Below, piece by piece: positions 32,441 through 41,799 of a stretch of 64,000 nucleotides of DNA. Position numbers and translations under genes: made by a program. Source of the DNA: Dipteris shenzhenensis (lineage: Eukaryota > Polypodiophyta > Polypodiopsida > Gleicheniales); NCBI GenBank assembly GCA_047967505.1, contig CM106541.1. One strand, 5' to 3'. Below the pieces are notes generated by a model. The model worked only from the letters and a program-made list of their open reading frames with translations, searched no databases and was not told where the DNA came from. Numbering within the stretch: position 1 is the first letter of the stretch; the number at the start of each line of letters is the position of its first letter.

Positions 32441-33475
32441 TTAATATAAGAAATCCATTTATAATATTTTTACTCCATAATATAATAAAGTTTTATTAAC
32501 TAATGTTAAAATATAATTTTGCTAAAAATATATATTATTAATCTATAAATTAATATAAATATTATATAATTATTATATAAATAAATATATAAATACATTA
32601 ATTAAAAAAATATAACTTGAAAGGGAGGTCTTTTAGCATATGTGCTTTATATAATACTTACTCTTAAAACAATGAAGAATTAGTGAATATATTGCTATTC
32701 TATACATTATTAACTTAAAAATTAATATAAATATAAATAAATTATTATATAAATTTAAATAAATATATAAATAATTAATATTATACATTAATAACATTTA
32801 AAATTATGTAGATTATATACTAATAACCTTTGAATTTTAAAAAGTAGTCAATAAAAGAATTGAATTAGTTCAAAAACTAAGAAAATATTAAAATTTACAC
32901 ACTTACTTTTAGCATATATGCTTTTATTCCATGTGTATATAGTTAGTCGAAGAATGAAAAATTAGATAATGTATTTGTAAGGTAGGTATTTAAAACCATA
33001 GAATCTAGAAGACTACAGTATCATTGCATCCATATCATTTTTTTACTTTAGCAACCACCAGATATCCATGGTATCCATGATATGGAATACACATTTCTTC
33101 TGAATATTTCTTATCACATACTTTTTCATTTATTTCTGATACACCATGCAGCTTGAATGTAAGAAACTATGAATCGGTGTGCTTTTAGCCTATGTACTTG
33201 TCCCTAATTAGTAGGATACTTTGAGTAGGTAGACTTATAACTACTTAAAGTAAAGCCTTTGCAAAAGATTGTACCTTCTGATACACCATGCAGCATGAAT
33301 GTAAGAAAATATGAATCGGTGTGCTTTTAGCCTATGTGCTTGTCCCTAATCAGTAGGATACTTTGACTAGGTAGACTTATACTTACTTAAAGTAAAGCCT
33401 TTGCAATGGATCATACCTATAAACAAAACACTTTGGAAAGCATATAACATATAGTCTATATATATCTAAACTAAA
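32441..33475. other. Very AT-rich segment with a ~142-bp tandem duplication
   Basis: 32441-33000 is A/T-rich (words TATATTATTAAT, ATAAATATATAAAT). At 33136-33275 and 33277-33415 the same stretch occurs twice (TTCTGATACACCATGCAGC, GAATCGGTGTGCTTTTAGCC, AGTAGGATACTTTGA), with about 6 differences. No gene is seen. Confidence 0.6.
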
Positions 33476-33477
33476 TA

Positions 33478-33980
33478 CTTTAGAATGCATATTTTATATA
33501 GTCTATATATCTTAAATCTTACACCCTAAATCTTAAACCCTAAAGTTTCCTAAATCTTAGGTTATACAATCTAAGCTCTTAAACTTATATAATAGTTAAA
33601 TCCCTAAACCTTAAACCCTAACCCCTATAACTTAAATTCTAAAACCTAATTTTCAATTCTAAACCCTAGATTCTAGACTCTAAGCTCATGATCTTATATA
33701 CTAAACCCTAAAACCTAAAACCTAAATCCTAAATCCTAAACCCTAAAACAATGATCATAAACCCTAAATGCTAAATCCTAAACCCTAAACCCTAGATTTT
33801 AAACCCTAAACCCTAGATTTTAAACCCTAAACCCTAAATTTTAAACCCTAAACCCTAAACCCTAAATCCTAAACCCTAAAAACATAATCATAAACACGAA
33901 ACCCTAAACACTAAATCTTAAATCCTAAGCCCTAAATCCTTAACCCTAAATACTAAACCCTAAATCCTATCCCTAAAATA
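33478..33980 (+). repeat. Degenerate telomere-like block, CCCTAAA orientation
   Basis: Dozens of CCCTAAA and near variants (CCCTAAAT, TCCTAAA, CCCTAGATTTTAAA) on the plus strand, densest at 33760-33890, with runs of up to three perfect units. Typical of interstitial plant telomere repeats that have decayed. Confidence 0.85.
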
Positions 33981-33999
33981 CAATCAAAATTTTATGATT

Positions 34000-34725
34000 T
34001 TTTTCAATTTGTGCAATAGGTTTGATATATCCTCCAAACTGTTGCAAGTTGAATAGGTTAATGGTGCACTCAACCTATTGCAAATATCAAGGAATTTTCT
34101 TGATTTGTGCAACAGGTTGGATATACCCCCCAACCTGTTGCTTGAGCAACAAGTTGGGAGGTATATCCAACCTGTTGCACAAATCGAGAATTTTATTGAT
34201 TTGTGCAATAGATTGGATATACCCCCCAACCTATTGCTCCATTGACTCTAAGATATATTTGTTCACAATTCTTTACACCCCCGAAGGGTTAGTCTCGGCG
34301 GATGTGGAAACGGAGCATCCTCGACTTGTCGACGAAACATTCCCTGACGAACCGAGTAGAATTTACTTTGAGCAACAGGTTGGGGGGTATATCCAACCTG
34401 TTGCACAAATCAAGAAAATTCTTGATTTATGCAACAGGTTGGATATACCCCCCAACCTGTTGCTCAAGAGAATTCTTGATTTGTGCAATAGGTTGGATAT
34501 ACCCCCCAACCTGTTACTCAAGCAATAGGTTGGGAGGTATCCCCCAACCTTGCTTGAGCAACAGGTTGGGGGCTATATCCAATCTGTTGCACAAATCAAA
34601 AAAATTCTCGATTTGTGCAACAGGTTGGATATATCCCCCAACCTGTTGCTTGATATATCCAACCTGTTGCTTAAGCAACAGGTTGGGGGATATATCCAAC
34701 CTATTACACAAATTAAAAAAATTCA
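34000..34725. repeat. Array of long palindromes built on CAACCTGTTGC..GCAACAGGTTG
   Basis: Hairpins follow each other. One at 34102-34185 has two 42-base arms with 3 mismatches; one at 34370-34465 has two 48-base arms with about 2 mismatches; CAACCTGTTGCTTAAGCAACAGGTTG is centred at about 34674. The building blocks are GATTTGTGCAACAGGTTGG, ATATACCCCCCAACC and the TTGCTTGAGCAA centre. The array is interrupted at about 34241-34369 by an unrelated GC-richer piece. Transcription in either direction would give fold-back RNA. Confidence 0.88.
34241..34369 (+). other. Unrelated coding-like insert inside the palindrome array
   Basis: Reads GLVSADVETEHPRLVDETFP then DEPSRIYFE on the plus strand (34285-34372), with normal codon-like composition and no repeats, unlike its surroundings. 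I do not recognise it; it may be a fragment of a transposon protein. The palindrome resumes exactly at GAGCAACAGG (34370). Confidence 0.4.
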
Positions 34726-34734
34726 TTAAATTTT

Positions 34735-34965
34735 GGTTGTATTTTAGGGTTAAGGTTTAGGGTTTAAGATTTAAGATTTAGGGTTTAGGATTTAAGATTT
34801 AGGATTTAGAGTTTAGGGTTTAAGGTTTAGGATTTATTATTTAGGAGTTTAGGATTTAGGGTTTAGGGTTTAGGAATTAAATGTTTAAAGTTTTGGATTT
34901 ATGGTGGTTAAGATGTTTTGGTATTAATTATTTAAAGTTTAGGATGTAGGGTTTAGGTTTAATGC
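34735..34965 (+). repeat. Degenerate telomere-like block, TTTAGGG orientation
   Basis: Multiple TTTAGGG, TTTAGGAT and GTTTAAG variants on the plus strand. It mirrors the CCCTAAA block at 33478-33980 on the other side of the palindrome array, so the three blocks form one ~1.5-kb inverted structure. Confidence 0.82.
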
Positions 34966-35075
34966 CTTCTCTGCTAGTTTTGATATAGAAGTTATTAAGT
35001 AATAATAAGCTCAATGATTATTTATTATGTTCATTTTGAGTTGCTAATCTATTTTTGTACATAAAATAGGTATTC

Positions 35076-38000
35076 ACCCTAGCAGAGGATATGGATGTGG
35101 TGTTATATAGAAGAATGAAGTGGTGGCTTTTGGACGAATTCATAGTCTTGATCCTATGAATGTGTGTCATTTCCAACGTTGTGGTGAGAGAAGATGTGTA
35201 GTGATAATCACCAACGTTGTTAATCCTGAAGTACATTTAAAATATCCACATGGAGACTTTGAAACATTGGGAGATATCTTACAATGTGACATATTTGATA
35301 TGCAAGCACACAAAATACTCTGGGACCAAGACAAAATTGTTCCAAAGACATACTTTCAAGATATCAAGAAAACTTATTTTGAGGGGGAAAAAGTAGAGAT
35401 GTTATCTTGCTTCGGAGAAGTTTTAGCAATTGGCAACTTTAAGGGCTATGCTCAGAGTTTTCTCTGTATAGTGGAGATAATTAAGTTGACTAGTGCAGGT
35501 GTCATTCAAAATGCAATGGATAGTACTTCACATTTAGACATCCATAATACTACATCTCAAATACAAGTTCATAGTACTTGTAAATGGGGGTTAGCTTTCT
35601 TGAAATCAAGTTTGTCCAAGACAGTTTCCTTCAATGTCATGGAAGACACAATGGAATATTATCAAAAGAAAAAGACTATAACACAAATGGGATCCAAATT
35701 GATAAGAAACTATAGTAGTAATCAAGAGTATCATAGTGGCATGCTCACAGATATTGAGGACATTATAGTAACAGATGTTGATGTAGAAAAGGTTTCTTGT
35801 GTTGCAAGTGACTCAAATATACTCACTGGTATAGAAGACTTGTCTTGTGTTGCAAGTGACTCGAACAGGCTCACTGGTATAGAAGACTTGTCATGTGTTG
35901 CAAGTGACTCGAACAGGCTCACTGGTATAGAAGACTTGTCCTGTGTTGCAAGTGACTCGAATAGGCTCACTGGTATAGAAGACTTGTCTTGTGCTGTAAG
36001 TGACTCAAACATGCTTATTGATATAGAAGACTTGTCTTGTGTTGAGAATAATAAGATGGGACCACAAAGAAAAATACACGAAAAGATCGATGGGATAAGT
36101 GATGCAATAATAGGAGTTGATGATATTAGTGACAATGATCATGATGTTACCACTCGAACACAAGGCAAAAGGGGCAGAGAATTTAAGACTTGTCATGTTG
36201 TTTGTAATATTGTTGCTAGCATGCCAGAGAATATAGATGGGAGAATCTTGAGCTACGAAGGAGAAATAGTTCAACCACAAAATTCAAGAGGCATTGGCAA
36301 CAAATTGACATCAATGAATATGTCTACGAGATTGCCATTTCCAAGATATTATAAGGTATTAAATAATTCTCAAGCCCACACAGCATTTGATTATAAAGAT
36401 GAAGATTCAAGGGAAATGGATTCGAGGTTTGATGGTCTTACAACTAGAAAACGCAAGACACTATTTACAAAAAGAAAGTATGTGAGTGTGAAGAGGCGAA
36501 GAATCATGGCATCAATTTCAAAACCAAAGAAACATGTGATGCTATCTGAGGAGAATATGGAAAGGATGCTTATGCGAGTTTGTTGCAAGAGACTTTGCAT
36601 TAGAAAAGTTGGGAAAGATGATTGTGCAGCCATATGCCTTGGTATTTGGAGTAAGACAATGCCTAATAGACATAACTATCTTCTTCAAGAGTTTTCATGC
36701 TTTCTTCATCAAGGCGCTAATCAAGATTTGAGCACAAGACACTGCAAACCTAGATTGAAACCCATGGTTAATGGGAGACCCATTTGAAATCGAGGATATC
36801 AATGGTTAACTGGATTATCACATGGCACATACTGGACCATCTGGGTAGAGGTGAAAGAAAAAGTTATTCATACAATTCATGGAAATACCTACAAGCTTAA
36901 ATGCCATGGAAGCACTATAAATGCAACCGCAACATTAAAGCAAGTTCTTGAAGACCATGCATTACCATAGCCTCATCTTCAACAAACAATGCTAGATGGA
37001 CGTGTCGAATGCCAACAACATCTTCCTTTGGGAATGACAAAGAAGGTCGTCCTAGAAACTATCAATAAAGCTTTACAAGATAGAGACGAGAGCATGATTT
37101 CACGATCAACCTTGTACAAAATTTGGCGTAGAGATTTTTGCCATGTCAAGACACCATCAAAGCAAAGGATGTCAAAATGTAAGACATGTGATGAATTAAA
37201 AAATGCCATTGAACATAGTAAATGTGACCAGCAGTGAGGAAGATATATTAAATGGCGATCAATCCATTTACGTCATGTGCAGGATGCTCAAAAGTTGTAT
37301 GCTTCTTGGAGAGAGGAAGCTATTTCACATGTCGATAAGTCCATGTGCATCACCATTGATGGCATGGACCAGAATACAACCACTTTGCCATGATATAGAC
37401 GTATCCCACCGGCATTGGAGGGCAAACGTGGACTAAAAACACACTTGTGTGGAGTATTAGTACATGGATACCGAATCTTTTGTGATGTATGGATTGATAG
37501 TTTGCATGACCATGATAGTAACCAGGTTGTTACATCAATCATGAAAGCAATAAGAAAGGTTAGAGATGCTCATGGATGTTTGCCTAACACATTATTGCGA
37601 ATACAAGCTGATAATTGTTGGAGAGAGAACAAGAATAAATATATATTTGATTTATGCTCTATGCTGGTTGGTTTGAAAATATTTGAAGAAGTGGAAGTTG
37701 GTTTTCTTCTTGTCAGCCATACACATGAAGACATAGATCAAATCTTCAGTGTTATCTCTGGTGAGTTGAAGGCAATGGATGTTTTGACAATCGAGGATAT
37801 GCTATTTCAAATTGGGAAAAAAATTGGAGGTTCTCGCAAGGAAGAATCAGAAGTGGCTATCTTAGAGAGGATGGTAGATTGGAGAGCATTCATAGAGCCA
37901 CATTTACAAACAGGAGATGATGCCCTAATAGGACACACAAATCCACACTACTTTCGGTTTCACATGCATAACAATATTCCAGTGATGCAATGGAAGCACT

Positions 38001-38776
38001 ACTCAGTAGATGGAGATCGTTTATGGAGTGAGTCATATGCTTTATTACAATGAATAATTCCATTGGAGGAAACTAGATTTGTTCTTGCAAAAAACAAATC
38101 ACTTGACATAGATGAAATGAAAGGCTTGAAAACCTTCATTAAACATCTTCAAAGTATGATGCATAAATATCTTGAGCAATCAACTAAGAATTTGGAGACA
38201 ATTAAATCAACTGAAGCACTTATCCAATATTTAGAAAGACAAGAAAACTTAACGAGCATTGAATACTGTGAATCCTTTTGGCCAGAACAAGCTAGGTCGC
38301 CAAGTTTTCCTTTGGATATAAATATGTTAGTAGATATGGAGGAAGTAGAGGAATGCCTTTTACCTCAAAAATATTGTGGCAGGAAGGGAGACAAACCCTT
38401 ACTAGAGTTTATACCATCTAATGAGATTGAAGAGGGTCTATTTGTTGCAGTTTGGGCATCTGATCTAGGTTCAGAGTTGGATGACCAAGGTGGTCCAATT
38501 TGGAATACAAAGGTTGCTAAGATAGAAAGGGATGACAAGGGAACTCCTATAACATTTACAGCTTTATGGTATGAACCAAAGCCCTTGAAAAATCTCTCGA
38601 GAAGATATACAATAAAACAACTCTATGAGGGATGCTTGCAAAAGAAACGTGAATGGGTTCCAAATAATGAGGGATTAACAGAGGTGGAAGTCAGTAGCAT
38701 TATTCATTGTTGGAAATCGAGGACACAAAGTTTTAAAAAGAAGGGGGGAAATCTTTTGGCGAGCTTTTTAATGTGA
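35076..38776 (+). pseudogene. DUF7869-type (DDE-like) transposase, single frame broken only by stops
   Basis: One frame covers 35076-38776 (about 1,230 codons) without a frameshift but with stops at about 35096 (TAG), 36785 (TGA), 36968 (TAG), 37235 (TGA), 37393 (TGA) and 38051 (TGA). The N-terminal part, VVAFGRIHSLDP...HLKYPHGDFETLGD, resembles by eye the DUF8039-like domain of other plant transposon proteins. A 16-residue repeat follows (35800-36050), then a basic KRK stretch (36440-36520), LSHGTYW (about 36824), CKTCDELK (37180) and ITIDGMDQNTTTLP (37350-37392). The catalytic-looking core is IQADNCWRENKNKY (37600-37640) and FLLVSHTHEDIDQIFSVIS (37700-37757), the D..DN..HTHEDID signature of DUF7869 proteins, which I take to be an RNase H-fold transposase domain. 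A shared sequence lies at 24190-24610. Four of the stops could come from CGA or CAG by C-to-T change. Confidence 0.75.
35794..36050 (+). repeat. 48-bp (16-residue) in-frame tandem repeat within the transposase gene
   Basis: Five to six units of DLSCVASDSNRLTGIE, with units differing by a few bases (for example GACTCGAACAGGCTCACTGG against GACTCAAATATACTCACTGG). The period keeps the frame. It is acidic and Ser-rich and is probably a linker. Confidence 0.9.
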
Positions 38777-38779
38777 GCT

Positions 38780-39195
38780 TTTTTACCATTTCCTTTGTTT
38801 TTGCGAGCTTTTTTTAGAAATCCATACATGTTTTTGTTATAAGAAAGATGGGGAGGTTAGAAAGAGGGGGAGAGAATATAGGATATGTTCATTTTCATAG
38901 CATGTGGGAGGGGTGGAAGAGTGTATACTATGCACAAGGGGGGGGAGGATATGAGTGGCAGTAGGAGGCAAAAAATTATGGAAGATACGTCCATATTCAA
39001 AGTAGAAGGGAGGAACTATGGGAGATATGTACATTTTAAAAGTGTATAATTTGAAACTTTTGACCTCGTATTTGGATTCCTCGTCGAATTCCGGTCATTT
39101 TGAGTACCAACATGACCATATTCTGATAAAAATTGGAAAAATGGTGTTTTTGTCATTTTGGCCTGTTTGGGGCCTATTTTGAGTCTGCGCTTGGG
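38780..39195 (+). repeat. Left arm of an inverted repeat pair
   Basis: GAGCTTTTT-rich start, G-rich middle (GTGGGAGGGG), then a well-conserved core 39030-39190 (AAGTGTATAATTTG, TTGGATTCCTCGTCGAATTC, ACCAACATGACCATATTCTG, TTTTGAGTCTGCGC). The reverse complement occurs at 40200-40860, where the core is present twice. The outer parts are only loosely similar. Confidence 0.7.
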
Positions 39196-39372
39196 TACAC
39201 AGATTTCGACTATGCAGGGCATGTGGATAGCAAGAGATCCACTTCTAGTTATGTGTTCACCTTTGTAGGTGGTGCAGTGTCGTGGATGTCTCATGCACAG
39301 AAGTGCATTGCTTTGTCTACCACAGAGGCCGAGTATGTTGCAGATTGCCATGCAACTCTGATTGTCACATGA
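39180..39372 (+). pseudogene. Copia RNase H fragment (plus strand)
   Basis: Reads YTDFDYAGHVDSKRSTSSYV, FTFVGGAVSWMSHAQK and CIALSTTEAEYVA, the RNase H signature of copia elements. The homology ends abruptly at 39372, where an opposite-strand copia RNase H begins. Only ~60 codons are present. Confidence 0.8.
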
Positions 39373-39373
39373 T

Positions 39374-39920
39374 AACTGCGTAGGCTTGTTCTGCACTGCA
39401 CCCATGTCCCCCAAAATCCTCCTCAACCACACGGCCTTGTAAGAAGCAAAGCATGCAGATTTGTACTCGGCCTCGGTAGAAGAAAGAGCAACTCTGGGTT
39501 GCTTCTTGTTGACCCATGACACAACTCTAGATCCAAGTGAGAAACAGTACCCTATCACTGATCTCCTGCTGTCCATGTCTCCAGCCCAATTCGAGTCACA
39601 GAATCCGGTCAAGATGTTGCCCTTGGTATAGGTGATGCCATAATCAAGTGTGCGATGTATTTTAGCACCCGCATCCCTGCCCTCTAATGGTTCTCCCGGG
39701 GCTTATTGGAAAACCTGCTTAGTACACTAATCGCAAAACTGATGTCCGGCCATGTGTTGCACAGGTAAATCAAGCTACCCACAAGCCTTCTGTACTTCGC
39801 TTCATCCACTAGTGGTGATGAATCCTCGTGATGATGCCATGCCAGTCGATGAGCCACAAGGTGAGCTAGTGCTAGATCAACAGTATGACTATTGTACGCA
39901 AGGGACTGAAATGCCATTGG
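39374..39920 (-). pseudogene. Copia RT end and RNase H fragment (minus strand)
   Basis: From 39917: YRRLVGSLIYLCNTWPDISF and VLSRFSNKP (end of RT), then after a TAG/frame break TGFCDSNWAGDMDSRRSVIG, GYCFSLGSRVVSWVNKKQ, VALSSTEAEY and WLRRILGDMG (RNase H) to about 39376. It differs from copia A/B (DDDWAGSISDRRS) and so is a third copia family. It meets the plus-strand RNase H head on. Confidence 0.82.
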
Positions 39921-40200
39921 AACAACCTCCCCCCAGTACTACAGAATCATCAGGATGGCTACATGGGCACCACTTGTATCAGCAATATCGCCAAACCTCA
40001 TCACTGTCTATCATTCTCCAACATCAAGCTAGCCAAATGATCCAAATGTCAGAACTATTCACTAGCTTGGCCATGGAAGAATATGCAAGAGAATTGGAAA
40101 GGCAGACTACATCAGAAATGAGGCATTGGAAGACAACACCAATGACACCCCACTACAATGCACAACCGTGGTGTACCAAGAGCTTGTGGCTGCTCTACAA
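39750..40200 (+). other. Unassigned open stretch overlapping copia fragment
   Basis: A plus-strand frame (39752-40378) reads GTEMPLEQPPPSTTESSG, then HGHHLYQQYRQTSSLS, MEEYARELERQTTSEMRHWK. The part after 39930 is not copia and has protein-like composition (Gln-rich, coiled-coil-like), possibly a gypsy gag fragment. I cannot identify it. Confidence 0.25.
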
Positions 40201-40880
40201 GCGCAGACTCAAAACAGGCCCCAAACAGGCCAAAATGACAAAAACACCATTTTTCCAATTTTTATCAGAATATGGTCATGTTGGTACTCAAAATGACCGG
40301 AATTCGACGAGGAATCCAAATATGAGGTCAAATCTGTCAAATTATACACTTTGCGCAGACTCAAAACAGGCCCCTTGAAACAGGCCAAAATGACAAAAAC
40401 ACCATTTTTCCAATTTTTATCAGAATATGGTCATGTTGGTACTCAAAATGACCGAAATTCGACGAGGAATCCAAATATGAGGTCAAATCTGTCAAATTAT
40501 ACACTTTGAAAATAAACAAATTTCCCACATGCTCTCCCTTCCCCTTTACATTTAGTAGATGAACATAACTTTCACATTCCTCATCCTCTCTCTCCTCCTT
40601 GCACTCCTCTTTGCATACCTTATAAGTTCCCCCTCTATGTTCTCCACTATGATAATGAATATATGTTCCAACTCCCCTCCCCTCCCTTCTCCATGCCACC
40701 TTACCCATGCGCCCGTCCCTCCCCCTTTCCTTTATCTCCCCTCCCCCCCTCTCTCCTCTTAACTGCAACCACAACCCAAACTTTCAACCCACCCCACTCC
40801 ATGACCCCCCCCCCTCTCTCTCTCAGGTGAATGAAAAGCTCGCAATATTCATGAAAATTGAAAAAAAACTCATGACAAAA
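40195..40880 (-). repeat. Right arm of the inverted repeat pair, core duplicated
   Basis: The ~155-base core GCGCAGACTCAAAACAGGCC...CAAATTATACACTTTG occurs at 40201-40350 and again at 40351-40508, then a C-rich stretch and AATGAAAAGCTCGC mirror the left arm. These arms enclose ~1 kb of copia fragments. The pair may be long terminal inverted repeats or two copies of one transposon end. Confidence 0.65.
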
Positions 40881-41480
40881 AGCTCACCAAAAAATCACAC
40901 CCAAAAAGAAGCATGGATACAATGTTGAAAAATGTATCACAATCCCTGATCCAAGTCGTGTCCATATTAAACATCATTTGGCAAGACTTGACCCATCAAG
41001 CGCAAATACATTACATGAATCTGATGACTCTGAACGAGATTCAGATGCATAAGATAACGTTTTTATGCTTTTTTTCATACAAATGGTGCACTTATACACC
41101 ACCAATAAGATAATTTATTGTATGGTTTGTTTTTCAAAAAAAGGGTGTATCTATACACCACTTATATATTGAATTCAACAAACTCTTTTTTTTCAAAAAA
41201 ATGGTGTATCTATACACCACTTATATGTTGAATTCAAAAAACTCTTTTCATATGGTGTCATATTTTCACTTCATAGTGTTAAAATTGAACTTGAGTTAGG
41301 AGACTACTATTATTATTATTATAGTTACTGGATGAGGGCACCATGCACGAGTTTGGGAATTATAGCTTCACTGAGCCATTTTTTTAAAAATTAGAGGTCA
41401 CCACTTGACTTTTTAGCTTAATAAGGCCATATTTGTATATAAGTGACCCATTTAGTGCTCTAAAAAACCCAATTTTTTAG
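40881..41480. other. Intergenic with TACACCACTTATAT hairpin repeats
   Basis: AAAAAA(T/G)GGTGTATCTATACACC ACTTATAT..TTGAATTCAA occurs twice (41140-41175, 41200-41240), with a related GGTGCACTTATACACC at 41086. A (TTA)n tract lies at 41307-41322. Related hairpins occur at 24900-25500. Confidence 0.5.
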
Positions 41481-41484
41481 CTCA

Positions 41485-41790
41485 CTAAGTGAAGTTGAGT
41501 GGAGAGGATATGCTCCAAAAAAAAGTCCAAACCAAGAGAGAAAGTCCAAAAATTTTGAATAGTGTGTTTTTAGTTGCTTTTCTAAATCTGCTTGGACTCG
41601 CTTTTGTTTCATGCATCTTATGTCCATTTTGTTGCTTTTGTACATCCTTATTTGGATTTGTGTAGTTCTCCTTGTTAGATTTATTTGTCACTTTGTTTTC
41701 ATGGGATGTTGCATCCTTGATCTTATCACAATTAAATGCAAATACCAAATCGTCCTTTGTTGAACTCATCCCTGCCTTTGATACAATTAT
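41485..41790 (-). other. Unidentified exon-like open frame
   Basis: On the minus strand from about 41790: GPIIVSKAGMSSTKDDLVFA, FNCDKIKDATSHENKV, then Lys/Asn-rich sequence to 41485. It is hydrophilic, has no motif I know, and is probably a transposon gene fragment. It stops at the edge of the LTR-like segment starting at 41800. Confidence 0.25.
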
Positions 41791-41799
41791 AGGACCATT

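Noticed and set aside
34000-34725. CRISPR-like array
   Set aside because: Repeats are palindromes of varying spacing, with repeat-derived spacers and no cas genes; the genome is clearly eukaryotic.
33478-34965. True telomere or chromosome end
   Set aside because: Repeats are short, degenerate and embedded between genes of transposons on both sides, so at most interstitial telomere-like DNA.
35076-38776. Stop-codon reassignment, selenocysteine or programmed readthrough
   Set aside because: Both TGA and TAG occur, there is no conserved context, and related copies have sense codons at several of the sites. Decay is simpler.
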